DNA of 49,170 nt from Marinifaba aquimaris (GTDB lineage Bacteria; Pseudomonadota; Gammaproteobacteria; Enterobacterales; Alteromonadaceae), in the NCBI RefSeq assembly GCF_013328345.1, contig NZ_JABULX010000031.1, forward strand, positions 1 to 49,170, in the 5' to 3' direction. A program made the position numbers and the translations under genes. How positions within the stretch are numbered: the first letter of the stretch is position 1; each line of letters opens with the position of its first letter. This document shows positions 18,487 to 28,433 of the stretch, one piece after another. The notes beneath the pieces are model-generated. The model was not told where the DNA came from. It saw only the letters and a program-made list of their open reading frames with translations, and searched no databases.

Positions 18487-19571
18487 AACTGCATTAATTG
18501 GCTGTTCGCATCAATACACTGGTTTTTGCCATTGTTCTTAGCTTGATATAACGCCATATCAGCAGCGTTCATCCACTGGCTGTAATCTGCCATTTGTGGG
18601 TGGATTGTTGAAATACCTACACTGACACTCAAAGGAGAAGGGCATAAATCGATCAAGTCTATTCTCTCCACAGCTCGGCGTAACTTGTTTGCCAGTTTTA
18701 ATGTGCATTCAGGTGTAGTGTCTGTTAGCAAAATACCAAATTCTTCTCCACCATATCGGCCTAAAAAGTCGCTCCGGCGAATATTGTCTTTAATTGTACT
18801 GGCTACTAACTGCAGGGCTTTATCACCAACTAAGTGGCCGTATTTGTCGTTAATCAGCTTAAAATCATCAAGGTCTAACATGAGAATACTTGAGCAGAGC
18901 TTAGCGCGATTGGCCCTTAAAAACTCGGCTTGTACAAGTGATTCCCAGTGTCTGCGATTAAACGTTTGAGTTAAACCGTCAGTCACACTTAAGTGTTTTA
19001 GTTTGCGGTTTTGATCCGAAAGTCGAGTAGATAATGAGTGTGTTAAGTACCCCAAAAACAAAGGGTAGACAATGAGCATAGGCAAACACGCATAGATTTG
19101 TAACTGGCTAGTGGTATCTGTGATGTTAAAGCCGTAAAGGCCAATACCAAGTGCAATACCACAGGCTTGTGCCACTAAGCCTTTGGAAAAAAGCTTAGGA
19201 CCGCCAGACGCCAAGTTATCGAAGCTCAACATAGCGACAATAATTGCACTGGGTAGTATGTTAAAGCTGATCACGGGTAGCCACATGGCACCAAAAAAAG
19301 AGTCAATAAGAAAGTTATCTAGTTCAGCTTGCCTGGGTTTGGGATGCTTTTGTACACGAAAGTAAGCCAGGTGTGGCCAAATAAAAGCGACGAAAAAGAG
19401 TACTGCCCACCAGCTAAAGCTGGCTTGTTGTTCATACAAAGATGAGGCGACACAAATGGAGCCTAAGCCTAAACCTGCGACTCTTGGTAAATACAAGCGC
19501 TTTGAAAAGTTGAGCCCTTTTAATCGTTTACTCTCAGGTGAGTTGGGATCGAGAACAGATGAGTGTGGCAA
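18483..19571 (-). CDS. MASE2-GGDEF diguanylate cyclase, 362 aa
   Basis: A membrane-bound c-di-GMP synthase. Residues about 20-190 form the multi-helix MASE2 sensor seen in AdrA/DgcC and DgcT: LYLPRVAGLGLGSICVASS, WPHLAYFRVQKHPKP, ELDNFLIDSFFGAMWLP. The GGDEF domain follows (SVTDGLTQTFNRRHW, DLDDFKLINDKYGHLVGD) with the active GGEEF variant near 272-276. I see no clear RxxD inhibitory site five residues before it: the preceding bases encode NIRRSDFLGRY, whose R-S-D spacing should be checked. Convergent with the hydrolase gene. Confidence 0.9.
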   Translation of the reverse strand: MPHSSVLDPNSPESKRLKGLNFSKRLYLPRVAGLGLGSICVASSLYEQQASFSWWAVLFFVAFIWPHLAYFRVQKHPKPRQAELDNFLIDSFFGAMWLPVISFNILPSAIIVAMLSFDNLASGGPKLFSKGLVAQACGIALGIGLYGFNITDTTSQLQIYACLPMLIVYPLFLGYLTHSLSTRLSDQNRKLKHLSVTDGLTQTFNRRHWESLVQAEFLRANRAKLCSSILMLDLDDFKLINDKYGHLVGDKALQLVASTIKDNIRRSDFLGRYGGEEFGILLTDTTPECTLKLANKLRRAVERIDLIDLCPSPLSVSVGISTIHPQMADYSQWMNAADMALYQAKNNGKNQCIDANSQLMQL

Positions 19572-19776
19572 AATAAATAATCCTTTATTATTCTTCCATG
19601 GTGCATATTAGACTGATTTAGTGGGTAATATAAAGCACTTAATAGGCAAAAACTTGAACCTAGTTGGCAAAATTAGCTCTATTCAAGATCAAGTTGAAGA
19701 TTTCATACTATCCTAATCAAGTCGATTTCTTTAGAATAGAAAGTGATTAAACTTATTATTCACCAATCAAAAGGTA

Positions 19777-20544
19777 ATGAATAAAATGAAAGTGTCTTTT
19801 GAAGTCGTTCCAAGAACAGAAGAGGCGACTCAGGAACAAATCGATTTTATTAATAAAGCACTCCCTCAGGTCAATACTATTAATATTCCTGATTTACTGC
19901 GTTTACCCATTCGCAGCTGGGAAGGTAATCGCTTTATTGATCGTTCAAAGTTTGACTTTATTCCGCACATTCGCGCAATTGATTTCAACCGACCGGAAAA
20001 ACGTTTACAAAAGCTAATTCACGCGTATGAGTTAGATAAGGTGTTAATTGTGTCGGGCGATCCACCACCGGATATGTCGCACCGAGTTTACGATACTGAT
20101 GTGATTGACCTAATTAGAGACATCAGAAACGATTTCCCTGATATTGATATTTACTGTGGATTTGACCCATATCGAAGCAGCGTTAAACAAGAAAAAGAAT
20201 ACATCTTTAAAAAGTTTGATGCTGGCTGTGATTATGTACTCTCTCAACCTTTCTTTGATTTGCGTTTGTTAGAAGTTTACTCTGACTTTTTACCACCAGA
20301 AAAAACCTTCTGGGGTGTTTCACCTGTAGTGACAGAAAAATCTCAAGCGTATTGGGAAAGAATGAATCACGTTGTTTTTCCAGAAAGCTTTGATTGTTCA
20401 TATCAATGGAACATCGATTTTACGACACAAGTATTAAAGCACTGTGCTAAAACCGGGTCTCACGTATATTTCATGCCAATTCGCATCGATTTAGAACGCT
20501 ATTTTGGTCCTGTTTCTAAAGTAATGAGTGATATCATTGTTTAA
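19777..20544 (+). CDS. Short methylenetetrahydrofolate reductase-like protein, 255 aa
   Basis: A diverged member of the MTHFR (MetF) flavoenzyme fold. Recognisable are SFEVVPRTEE (MetF FEFFPPRT), VLIVSGDPPPD (LRGD region), DIYCGFDPYR, FDAGCDYVLSQPFFD (the ITQFFFD flavin/substrate motif) and a C-terminal barrel end. It is about 40 residues shorter than MetF and changed at several motif positions, so activity on methylene-THF is not assured. MNKMKV offers two starts; AAAGG is too close to the first ATG and a little far from the second at 19786, so the start is open by three codons. It sits between two one-carbon loci, upstream of gcvT but separated from it by a terminator. Confidence 0.75.
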   Translation: MNKMKVSFEVVPRTEEATQEQIDFINKALPQVNTINIPDLLRLPIRSWEGNRFIDRSKFDFIPHIRAIDFNRPEKRLQKLIHAYELDKVLIVSGDPPPDMSHRVYDTDVIDLIRDIRNDFPDIDIYCGFDPYRSSVKQEKEYIFKKFDAGCDYVLSQPFFDLRLLEVYSDFLPPEKTFWGVSPVVTEKSQAYWERMNHVVFPESFDCSYQWNIDFTTQVLKHCAKTGSHVYFMPIRIDLERYFGPVSKVMSDIIV

Positions 20545-20567
20545 TTAACAGCACTCAACCTCTATCA

Positions 20568-20597
20568 TAAAAAAGCACCTTTACGGGTGCTTTTTTG
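20568..20597 (+). terminator. Terminator of the MTHFR-like gene
   Basis: AAAAAAGCACC, TTTAC, GGGTGCTTTTTTG: strong hairpin with T run. Confidence 0.9.
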
Positions 20598-20934
20598 CTT
20601 TTTAAACGCCCGTTATTTTGGGCTGTTAACTTACCATCCTCACTTTTAGCTGCAGTCAAATCATCTAAAGTTCGCATTCAGATAAACGGATAAGTTCAAT
20701 ACTAGGTGTAAACTCAAACATTAAATAAGCAGTTTAGTTACGAAAACTTTACAGCTGTTTGCCAACTTATCCGCTTTTGTTTAAAACATTTTCCACTTTT
20801 TATTGTCTAGATTCTGTGTCAATCGTGCATTTTAAATTCACTCAAGTATAATCCGCGGCAAATTATGCCTACTTATTCTTTAAATAGAGCAAGTAATCAG
20901 CCGCACAATCATCCTTCATAAAATAAGGCTAACT
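20598..20934. promoter_or_regulatory. gcvT upstream region with a -10 element
   Basis: No gene seen. TATAAT at 20847-20852 is a consensus -10 box, 82 bp before gcvT, with only a weak -35. GGCAAATTATGCC at 20857-20869 can form a small hairpin in the leader. I searched by eye for the tandem glycine riboswitch that often precedes gcvT and did not find its conserved cores. Confidence 0.45.
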
Positions 20935-22014
20935 ATGACAAAGCAAACAAACTTACATGCTAAGCACTTAGAAGCTGGCGCTAAAATGGTCGATTTCTTT
21001 GGTTGGGATATGCCAATTCGTTATGGCTCTCAAATTGATGAACATAATGCTGTTCGTACCGATGCAGGTATGTTTGATGTTTCTCATATGACAATCGTAG
21101 ATGCGAAGGGCGAACAAGCTCAAGCGTATTTACGTCATTTATTAGCTAATGATGTGGCTAAATTAACGGTAAAGGGTAAAGCGCTTTATTCAGGCATGCT
21201 GAATGAAGAAGGTGGCGTTATTGATGATTTAATCGTTTATTACTTCGCACAAGATGATTACCGTTTAGTTGTAAACTCAGCTACTCGCGAAAAAGACGTA
21301 GCTTGGTTAAACAAACAAGCAGAAGGTTTTGACGTTGAATTGACGGTTCGCGATGACTTATCAATGATCGCAGTGCAAGGTCCAAATGCACAAGCAAAAG
21401 TACAATCGCTTTTAAACGATAATCAAAAAGCCATCATTGCTGATATGAAACCTTTCTTTGGTCATCAAGCAGAAGAGTTATTCATTGCTACGACTGGCTA
21501 CACAGGTGAAGCGGGTTACGAAATTATCGTTAGCAACGAACAAGCTGCTGATTTATGGCAACAATTATTAAATATTGACGTACTACCATGTGGCTTAGGT
21601 GCACGTGATACTTTACGTCTAGAAGCCGGTATGAACTTATACGGTCAAGATATGGATGAAACGATTCACCCATTAGCGGCAAACATGGGCTGGACAGTTG
21701 CATGGGAACCAGCTGATCGTAACTTCGTTGGCCGTCAGGCGTTAGAAGCGATTCGTGAAACTAACGATATGAAACTAGTCGGTTTAGTGATGGAAGCTAA
21801 AGGCGTATTGCGTTCTGGCTTAAAAGTAACGTGCGACGCGGGTGAAGGTGTGATCACATCTGGTACTTTCTCACCAACATTAGGTTTCAGTATTGCAATG
21901 GCACGTGTTCCAAAAGCGATTGGTGATACTGCTGTTGTTGAAATGCGCAAAAAAGGTGTGGAAGTAAAAGTCGTTAAGCCTAACTTTGTTCGCAACGGTA
22001 AATCTGTACTATAG
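20935..22014 (+). CDS. gcvT: Glycine cleavage system T protein (aminomethyltransferase), 359 aa
   Basis: GcvT moves the methylene of the H-protein-bound aminomethyl group onto tetrahydrofolate and releases ammonia. [43 protein letters not shown] and [20 protein letters not shown] are the standard landmarks, the last containing the catalytic-region Arg and Asp. Normal length. AAGGCT precedes the ATG. A terminator-like hairpin follows, so gcvH may be transcribed separately. Confidence 0.97.
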   Translation: MTKQTNLHAKHLEAGAKMVDFFGWDMPIRYGSQIDEHNAVRTDAGMFDVSHMTIVDAKGEQAQAYLRHLLANDVAKLTVKGKALYSGMLNEEGGVIDDLIVYYFAQDDYRLVVNSATREKDVAWLNKQAEGFDVELTVRDDLSMIAVQGPNAQAKVQSLLNDNQKAIIADMKPFFGHQAEELFIATTGYTGEAGYEIIVSNEQAADLWQQLLNIDVLPCGLGARDTLRLEAGMNLYGQDMDETIHPLAANMGWTVAWEPADRNFVGRQALEAIRETNDMKLVGLVMEAKGVLRSGLKVTCDAGEGVITSGTFSPTLGFSIAMARVPKAIGDTAVVEMRKKGVEVKVVKPNFVRNGKSVL

Positions 22015-22034
22015 TTTTTGGCAAACCCATTATT

Positions 22035-22066
22035 AAGCTAGGCTTTTAACTAGAGCCTAGCTTTTT
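22035..22066 (+). terminator. Terminator between gcvT and gcvH
   Basis: AAGCTAGGCT (22035-22044) pairs perfectly with AGCCTAGCTT (22054-22063) and is followed by TTT. This would separate gcvT from gcvH, which then has a 160-bp region for its own promoter. Confidence 0.8.
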
Positions 22067-22229
22067 GATTTAATTAGATAAAATTGTTGTTTTTCAAAAA
22101 AATTGAGAGTTGTTTCACATTATTACAACCCAATGAATGGCAACATAAGCATTATGTAACTTGAATCACATGGTTTAAAATAAAAGCAGCCATGTTTAAG
22201 TATTCGAAATCAGTTGAAAGGATCTGATA

Positions 22230-22619
22230 ATGAGCAATATTCCTGCAGAATTAAAATATACAAGCACACACGAATGGATCCGTCACGAGGGTGATGGCGT
22301 AGTAACTATCGGTATTACCGAGCACGCTCAAGATTTATTAGGCGACTTAGTACATGTCGACTTACCTGATGAAGGTGATACATTCGCAACAGGTGACGAT
22401 GTAGCTGTAGTTGAATCAGTAAAAGCAGCATCTGATGTATATGCACCCGTTTCAGGTGAAGTAATCGAAATCAATGAAGATTTAGAAGACTCACCAGAAT
22501 TAATCAACTCTGACGCTTTTGGCGACGGTTGGTTATTCAAATTAAAATTAGAAGACGTCAGCGAACTAGAGTCACTTCTAGACGCTGAAGGTTACGAAGG
22601 TGCAATTGACGAAGAATAA
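22230..22619 (+). CDS. gcvH: Glycine cleavage system H protein, 129 aa
   Basis: The lipoyl shuttle protein that carries the aminomethyl group from GcvP to GcvT. The lipoyl-attachment loop [19 protein letters not shown] places the modified lysine at K65. [10 protein letters not shown] at the N-terminus and [10 protein letters not shown] at the C-terminus are typical. AAAGGA precedes the ATG by about 8 bases. It lies between two terminators. Confidence 0.98.
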   Translation: MSNIPAELKYTSTHEWIRHEGDGVVTIGITEHAQDLLGDLVHVDLPDEGDTFATGDDVAVVESVKAASDVYAPVSGEVIEINEDLEDSPELINSDAFGDGWLFKLKLEDVSELESLLDAEGYEGAIDEE

Positions 22620-22658
22620 TCGTCAAAGCACATAGCGCTTAGCGCTAATTGATTGACT

Positions 22659-22690
22659 AAGCCCCGAGGCATGCGCTTCGGGGTTTTTGT
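22659..22690 (+). terminator. Terminator between gcvH and gcvP
   Basis: AAGCCCCGA...TCGGGGTTTTTG forms a strong hairpin with a T run. A second small palindrome, TAGCGCTTAGCGCTA, lies just before it at 22633-22647. Confidence 0.85.
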
Positions 22691-22756
22691 TTTACTGGTA
22701 AGACACTTTAACTATCTTAACAAAGTGTTTTTTCAGTGATTTGAGGAAAAATTTAA

Positions 22757-25654
22757 ATGACTGATAATTTGTCTTTGCAGCAATTAGAAAACAATGACGC
22801 GTTTGTACAGCGTCACATTGGCCCTGATGAAGCTGAACAACAACACATGTTAGCCACATTAGGTGCAACGTCTTTAGATGAACTTATCGCACAAACTGTG
22901 CCTGAGAACATCTTACTTGAAAAGCCAATGCAAATTGGCGACGCACAAACCGAAGAATCTGTTTTAGGTTACTTAAAACAAGTTGCTAGCCAAAACAAAT
23001 TATACAAGTCATACATTGGTATGGGTTATAGCGATACGCTAGTACCAAACGTTATCTTGCGTAACGTTATGGAAAACCCAGGTTGGTACACTGCGTACAC
23101 ACCTTACCAACCAGAAATCGCTCAAGGTCGCTTACAGTCTTTACTTAACTACCAACAAATGGTTGTTGATTTAACAGGCTTAGAAATGGCTAACGCTTCT
23201 CTATTAGACGAAGGTACAGCCGCCGCAGAAGCGATGGCACTTTCTAAACGCGTCAGTAAAAACAAAAAATCGAACGTGTATTTCATTGCTGACGATGTAC
23301 ATCCTCAAACAATCAATGTGGTTAAAACACGTGCTGAAATGTTTGGTTTTGAGGTACTAGTTGCGCCTGCAAAAGATGCAGCAGATGCCGATGTATTTGG
23401 CGCTTTATTCCAATACCCAAGCACAACGGGTGAAATCACTGACTTAACTGATTTAATTGCCGCTGTACAAGCAAAGAAAGGCATTGCATCAGTTGCCGCT
23501 GATATCCTTTCTCTTACGCTTTTAAAAGCGCCAGGTGAGTTAGGGGCAGACGTTGTATTAGGATCATCACAGCGTTTTGGTGTGCCATTAGGTTACGGTG
23601 GTCCACATGCAGCATTTTTTGCAACACGTGATAAATTCAAACGTTCATTGCCAGGTCGTATTATCGGTGTTTCTCAAGATACACGCGGTAACCAAGCACT
23701 GCGCATGGCATTGCAAACACGTGAGCAACATATTCGCCGTGAAAAAGCGAACTCAAACATCTGTACAGCGCAAGTATTACTAGCCAATATGGCGGTGTTT
23801 TACGCTATTTACCACGGTCCTGAAGGCTTAAAGCAAATTGCTCAACGCGTTAATCGTTTAACAACTATCTTAGCAACGGGCTTACAAGCAAAAGGTTTTG
23901 AATTAGCACACGACACTTGGTTTGATACCATTACGCTTAATGTTGGTGATAAAAAATCAGCGTTAGTTGAAAAAGCGCTAGCGAATGAAATTAACTTCCG
24001 TACTGACTTAGACGGTCAAATCGGTATCTCAGTTGACGAAACAACATCAGCTAGCGATATCGCTCAATTATTCGATGTATTAATCGGTGAAGGTCACGGT
24101 TTAGATATCGATGCCATCGATGCACAAATTACCTCTGAGTCAATTAGCTCAATTCCTGCTGAATTAGTACGTCAGTCAGACTTCTTAACCAACGAAGTCT
24201 TTAATACTCACCATTCAGAAACTGAAATGCTTCGTTATATCAAGCATTTAGAAAGCAAAGATTTAGCACTTAATCATTCAATGATCTCTTTAGGTTCATG
24301 TACGATGAAGCTAAATGCAACGGCTGAGATGATTCCTGTCACTTGGCCTGAATTTGCTAGTTTGCACCCATTTGTACCTGTTGACCAAGCTAAAGGTTAT
24401 CAACAAATGATCACTGAGCTTTCTGACTGGTTAGTGGAAGCAACAGGTTATGATGCTTTATCTATGCAACCTAACTCAGGTGCACAAGGCGAGTACGCAG
24501 GTTTATTAGCTATTCAAAAATACCATGAGAGCCGCGGCGATACGCACAGAAATGTTTGTTTGATCCCAAGCTCAGCCCACGGTACCAACCCAGCTTCTGC
24601 GCAAATGGCGAGTATGAAAGTGGTGGTTGTTAAGTGTGACGCTAAAGGCAACGTTGATATGGATGACTTGCGCGAAAAAGCCGAGCAAGTATCTGAAAAC
24701 TTATCTTGTATCATGATCACTTACCCATCAACACACGGTGTTTACGAAGAAACTATTCGTGAAATCTGTGATCTTGTGCATGCTCATGGTGGTCAAGTGT
24801 ATATGGATGGTGCAAACATGAACGCACAAGTGGGTGTAACATCACCTGGCTTTATCGGTTCAGACGTTTCTCACTTAAACTTACACAAAACATTCTGTAT
24901 TCCACACGGTGGTGGTGGTCCAGGTATGGGCCCAATTGGTGTGAAATCACACTTAGCACCTTTCTTACCTGATCACCCTGTGATTAATGTTGATCAAACA
25001 ACATCAGGTAATGGTGCGGTTTCTGCAGCGCCTTGGGGCAGTGCAGGTATCTTACCTATTTCTTGGGTTTACATCGCTTTAATGGGCGGTCAAGGTTTAC
25101 GCAAAGCCACACAGGTTGCTATTTTAAGTGCTAACTACATGGCGAAGCGTTTAGAAGAGCACTTCCCAATCTTATATACAGGTCGAAACGATAAAGTTGC
25201 ACACGAGTGTATTATCGACTTACGTCCGTTAAAAGAAGCATCTGGCATCACAGAAATGGACGTGGCAAAGCGTTTAATGGACTATGGTTTCCACGCACCA
25301 ACAATGTCATTCCCAGTAGCGGGTACATTAATGGTTGAGCCAACTGAATCAGAGCCATTATCTGAAATCGACCGTTTTGTTGATGCACTTATTGCTATTC
25401 GCAAAGAGATCGCACAAGTAGAAAGCGGTGAATGGACACTTGAAGATAACCCACTTCACAATGCACCACACACTATGGCTGATTTAGTGGATGCTAACTG
25501 GTCACGCAATTACTCGCGTGAGTTAGCGGTCTTCCCAACGGCACAAGCTGCTACCAACAAGTTCTGGCCAACAGTTAATCGCATCGATGACGTATATGGT
25601 GATAGAAACTTAGTATGTACTTGCCCAAGTACAGAAAGTTACGCTGAAGAGTGA
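22757..25654 (+). CDS. gcvP: Glycine dehydrogenase (decarboxylating), P protein, 965 aa
   Basis: GcvP is the PLP enzyme that decarboxylates glycine and passes the aminomethyl group to GcvH. It is the long single-chain form. The N-terminal half begins [17 protein letters not shown]; the PLP site in the C-terminal half is [20 protein letters not shown] with K711. [17 protein letters not shown] and [14 protein letters not shown] are further family landmarks. AGGAAAAA precedes the ATG. It ends with a weakly conserved [12 protein letters not shown]. Confidence 0.98.
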   Translation: MTDNLSLQQLENNDAFVQRHIGPDEAEQQHMLATLGATSLDELIAQTVPENILLEKPMQIGDAQTEESVLGYLKQVASQNKLYKSYIGMGYSDTLVPNVILRNVMENPGWYTAYTPYQPEIAQGRLQSLLNYQQMVVDLTGLEMANASLLDEGTAAAEAMALSKRVSKNKKSNVYFIADDVHPQTINVVKTRAEMFGFEVLVAPAKDAADADVFGALFQYPSTTGEITDLTDLIAAVQAKKGIASVAADILSLTLLKAPGELGADVVLGSSQRFGVPLGYGGPHAAFFATRDKFKRSLPGRIIGVSQDTRGNQALRMALQTREQHIRREKANSNICTAQVLLANMAVFYAIYHGPEGLKQIAQRVNRLTTILATGLQAKGFELAHDTWFDTITLNVGDKKSALVEKALANEINFRTDLDGQIGISVDETTSASDIAQLFDVLIGEGHGLDIDAIDAQITSESISSIPAELVRQSDFLTNEVFNTHHSETEMLRYIKHLESKDLALNHSMISLGSCTMKLNATAEMIPVTWPEFASLHPFVPVDQAKGYQQMITELSDWLVEATGYDALSMQPNSGAQGEYAGLLAIQKYHESRGDTHRNVCLIPSSAHGTNPASAQMASMKVVVVKCDAKGNVDMDDLREKAEQVSENLSCIMITYPSTHGVYEETIREICDLVHAHGGQVYMDGANMNAQVGVTSPGFIGSDVSHLNLHKTFCIPHGGGGPGMGPIGVKSHLAPFLPDHPVINVDQTTSGNGAVSAAPWGSAGILPISWVYIALMGGQGLRKATQVAILSANYMAKRLEEHFPILYTGRNDKVAHECIIDLRPLKEASGITEMDVAKRLMDYGFHAPTMSFPVAGTLMVEPTESEPLSEIDRFVDALIAIRKEIAQVESGEWTLEDNPLHNAPHTMADLVDANWSRNYSRELAVFPTAQAATNKFWPTVNRIDDVYGDRNLVCTCPSTESYAEE

Positions 25655-25745
25655 GTCTTGCTGGTGATTAACAATAAAGTTTGTGACCATTTTAATGAAG
25701 TTTGTGGCTTTAATTAAGATTGTGACTGGCTGTTAAAAACTAAGT

Positions 25746-25777
25746 AAAAGGCGAGCTATTTAGCTCGCTTTTTTATT
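25746..25777 (+). terminator. Terminator downstream of gcvP
   Basis: AAAAGGCGAGCTA, TT, TAGCTCGCTTTTTTA: strong hairpin plus T run, about 90 bp after gcvP and about 10 bp before an insertion element. Confidence 0.88.
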
Positions 25778-25786
25778 TTAGATAGT

Positions 25787-26447
25787 TGATCTTCCCCTGA
25801 ATAACTAGACATCTTTTATTTTGAAATTGAAGTAAGATAGAAGGTGTTATGAGAAATAAATTTCCCCAAGAATTTAAAGACGAAGCGGTTCGTCAGGTTA
25901 TCGATAACGGTTACTCAATTTAGGATGTCGCCAATAGACTAGGTATTACTGATATCACGTATATCAAAGCGTATGAAGGTTGGTTGTATCTCGCTGTCGT
26001 TGTCGATTTGTTTTCTCGCAAAGTGATTGGTTGGTCAATGCAACCAACGATGAAACGAGAAATTGTCATCAAAGCGATATTAATGGCAGTTTGGCGCAGA
26101 CAGCCTAAATCCAATGTCATCATACACAGTGACCAAGGTAGTCAATATAACAGCGACGACTATCAAGCCTTTTTAAAGGCTAATAACTTGACCAGCAGTA
26201 TGAATCGGCGTGGACACTGTTTGGATAATGCGGTTGCGGAGAGTTTCTTCCATTCTCTTAAAACAGAACGAGTGAAGCGAAAAATATACGCTACTAGGGA
26301 TGAGGCCAGAGCAGACTTGTTTAATTATATAGAAGTCTTCTACAATCGAGTTCGATTGCATAGCCATCTTGGCCATCAGTCCCCTGAAAAGTTTGAAGTC
26401 CGATACAAACCGGAAAGCTAGGTGTCTACGAATTCAGGGGAAGATCA
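25787..26447 (+). mobile_element. Internally deleted IS3-family element, about 660 bp
   Basis: The ends TGATCTTCCCCTGAAT (left) and the inverted ATTCAGGGGAAGATCA (right, 26432-26447) are matching terminal inverted repeats. Inside are the first 30 or so codons of orfA joined to the catalytic part of orfB. No direct repeat of the target is visible at the edges (AGT left, CAC right), so the copy may be old or rearranged. It is short enough to be mobilised only in trans. Confidence 0.85.
25849..26421 (+). pseudogene. IS3-family transposase, orfA-orfB deletion fusion with a stop
   Basis: From ATG 25849 the reading is MRNKFPQEFKDEAVRQV..., the OrfA helix-turn-helix start, stopped by TAG at 25921-25923 where homologues have Gln. 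The same frame then continues through DVANRLGI straight into TDITYIKAYEG of OrfB and on to the end at 26421. The DDE residues are still readable: first Asp in TDITYI, second in HSDQGSQY, Glu in NAVAESFF. The middle of the element (rest of OrfA and start of OrfB) is missing. The in-frame join plus one nonsense codon shows deletion followed by point decay. Confidence 0.85.
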
Positions 26448-26577
26448 CACTGTATTTAGACTTTCGCATAGAAAACTCCTTACTTTTAGTTTATAGAATC
26501 TTCTACTAATAAGTGCTGTTAAATATAGGGGGGATTACAATTGCCTGAGATAGATACTTTAAGCCTCAGATAACGAG

Positions 26578-26855
26578 CTAAATACCAACTAATTTGAGCT
26601 TGCCCAAATGATATTTTTTACGCAAGTATAAGATTTTTTCTTCGTTGATTGGGTAAACACGAATAGTTGGATTTTCAGGGTGCAGCATAGAGTTGATTAA
26701 CTCTGCTTCACCTTCAGCGCACAATCTTTTTCCCATCGAAAAAGGTATCTCTGGATGTCGCAATACCTAAAAGTTTTACTGACATTTCTGGTTTCTATTG
26801 CGTGATTCAATATCTTAAGCTTACGCCTGACTTCTTGTTCTTCTTTTCTATTCAT
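26578..26855 (-). pseudogene. Decayed N-terminal part of an IS481/IS3-like transposase (left copy)
   Basis: From 26855 the minus strand reads MNRKEEQEVRRKLKILNHAI and ETRNVSKTFRY, then shifts frame to EGEAELINSMLHPENP and INEEKILYLRKKYHLG, finally a third frame with QISWYL. This is the usual helix-turn-helix start of these transposases (VSKTCRYFGISRETFYKW... EEKILYLRKTYHLG) broken by frameshifts. The catalytic part is gone. A closely similar copy lies at 33416-33694 on the other strand. An inverted repeat ACACATTG-N10-CAATGTGT at 26871-26896 lies just beyond its 5' end. Confidence 0.75.
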
Positions 26856-27125
26856 CTAATACCTCAACTAACACATTGCAAATATAAACAATGTGTCAGC
26901 CGAGGCCTAAATATTCAAACTCATAAGTTTTGTTTGTATGTTTTATCATTAAATAGCTCAATAATTGGGTGATATTCCATTATGAAAGTGCCTTGTCTGA
27001 TTAAAGCAAATTAAAGTAATCAAAATAACAGTTATTCCCAATGATGAATTTCGGAAACCCGTTAACGTAAATGTAAGAGCAACCTTCAGCATAGGCAGAA
27101 ATGGCTAATCAGTTTTTTCCAGTAT

Positions 27126-27809
27126 TTAGCTGGATTTTGTAAGTGCGATTGCAGAAGACATACTGTGCTGTTTTGTAGATTTTATTAAAATTAGTAATAA
27201 TATAAACACAATCGTCATAAAGTGGGGTTCTGAAACCTCAACTGTGCGTAAATTGAACTCTGTGGCAACACCACTAATATCAATCGGAGCAGTGTCTTCT
27301 ATATGTCTAATGTAGCCAACAACTATTGAGCTTAGCGGAATAAGATGCCACTCATCAAAAGGCTCTGTGAAATCAGTTACATCAGCTTCATTAGCCTCAA
27401 ACGTATGGAGTAGATTAATACTTTCTCCATAAATGTAGTTCCCCATTGAGTCTGGAATATCAAACCATGAAGCAACAAAGGTGTCAAATCGGCCAGAGTT
27501 GTCGTCGTAATCATAATACAGACTTAAGCTTTTATGATCATAAGCCAGCCATTCACTACTGCTTAAAAGCGGTATATCAATAAACAAATAGTCGAGGACA
27601 AAGTTTGCCGTCATACCAAGATAGTTTGCTTGTCCACTATAACTGTAACTCAATGAACCTTCGAAAATGTCACCTATTTCCGCTGGTTGAGGGTAATCAC
27701 TTCTCATATTGGTTACTTCAAATTTAAAGTCCCAATTAATAATGGCTGCTTCGCTGGTATCTGAAATCGTAAATATCAAAACAGCTATCGCAAAAAGTAA
27801 TTGTTTCAT
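27126..27809 (-). CDS. Exported protein with a PEP-CTERM-like C-terminus, 227 aa
   Basis: Not assigned to a named family. The N-terminus from 27809 (MKQLLFAIAVLIFTISDTSEAA) is a signal peptide, and GGAG six bases before this ATG supports it over the longer reading from 27896. The mature part is acidic and aromatic, with a beta-rich look (FEVTNMRSDYPQPAEIGDIF, SLSYSYSG) similar to many PEP-CTERM cargo proteins. Near the C-terminus EVSEPHFMTIVFILLLILIK followed by STKQ resembles the tripartite sorting signal: a (V/S)-E-P box, a hydrophobic segment and basic residues. Extra residues follow the basic cluster, so processing by exosortase is plausible but not sure. The 7-bp repeat array lies upstream of it. 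Confidence 0.6.
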   Translation of the reverse strand: MKQLLFAIAVLIFTISDTSEAAIINWDFKFEVTNMRSDYPQPAEIGDIFEGSLSYSYSGQANYLGMTANFVLDYLFIDIPLLSSSEWLAYDHKSLSLYYDYDDNSGRFDTFVASWFDIPDSMGNYIYGESINLLHTFEANEADVTDFTEPFDEWHLIPLSSIVVGYIRHIEDTAPIDISGVATEFNLRTVEVSEPHFMTIVFILLLILIKSTKQHSMSSAIALTKSS

Positions 27810-27974
27810 GATTAGCTCCAAAATATGAGTAGTTGAAAACAGCGTTGTGTTTGTCAAACCCGATCGAGAAGAGCAAACTACAGACGCAATAAGCAAACTA
27901 TCTTTGCATAATTCATTCCGATATTAACTTTTAAACTTCTTTTAGTTCCCGTTGTGGCTATTAGGTTGGACGAA

Positions 27975-28000
27975 ACTTCTGGCTACTATCAACCAGAAGT
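27975..28000. repeat. Inverted repeat upstream of the PEP-CTERM-like gene
   Basis: ACTTCTGG (27975-27982) and CCAGAAGT (27993-28000) are perfect 8-bp arms with a 10-base spacer, about 165 bp before the start of the gene at 27809. It may be an operator or a relic of an element end. Confidence 0.4.
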
Positions 28001-28050
28001 AGATTGGCCACTCGATACCCGCCTTTAGGTTCCTAATTTAATCTCTATTT

Positions 28051-28169
28051 CATTTAGCATTTTGCATTTTGCATTTTGCATTTTGCATTTTGCATTTAGC
28101 ATTTAGCATTTAGCATTTAGCATTTAGCATTTAGCATTTAGCATTTAGCATTTAGCATTTAGCATTTAG
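28051..28169. repeat. Seven-base tandem repeat, 17 units in blocks
   Basis: Seventeen head-to-tail 7-bp units: one CATTTAG, then five CATTTTG (28058-28092), then eleven CATTTAG (28093-28169). The last is followed by CATTTTAGG. The two unit types lie in uninterrupted blocks, which points to recent slipped-strand expansion. The array is intergenic, between the PEP-CTERM-like gene (240 bp away, its upstream side) and the 3' end of the CSS-EAL gene. Confidence 0.97.
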
Positions 28170-28433
28170 CATTTTAGGCGATTGAATCGACTAAATTCTT
28201 TTAGTCATTAAAAAACTTTAAACTTTGTGCTCGGTGCAATGCGATTGTGCCCTTTTGCTTTACCATTTCTATTTTGCACCCTTTGATGGCTAAGTTTTTC
28301 CTGAGCGGTTCAATTAATATCGACGCTTTGGTGCTGCTGCGAACAAAAATTGCAGACAAAGAATTGGAGAGCAGCGTTTAGTTTACCCCCTATTTACACA
28401 ATTCAAAGTTGAATAATATTAGAGCTGCATTTC
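28170..28433. other. Intergenic stretch after the repeat array
   Basis: No gene with a ribosome binding site is visible. GACTAAA-TTCT-TTTAGTC at 28189-28206 can form a small hairpin; it lacks the flanking T run a terminator would need for the minus-strand gene at 28434. Confidence 0.4.

Noticed and set aside
20598-20934. Glycine riboswitch upstream of gcvT
   Set aside because: The conserved cores of the tandem aptamer are not present by eye; only a -10 box and a small hairpin are seen.
25921-25923. Amber suppression or recoding in this organism
   Set aside because: The stops are in decayed insertion elements; none of the housekeeping genes contains an in-frame stop, so ordinary decay explains them.
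28051-28169. CRISPR array
   Set aside because: The units are 7 bp, head to tail, with no unique spacers and no cas genes nearby.
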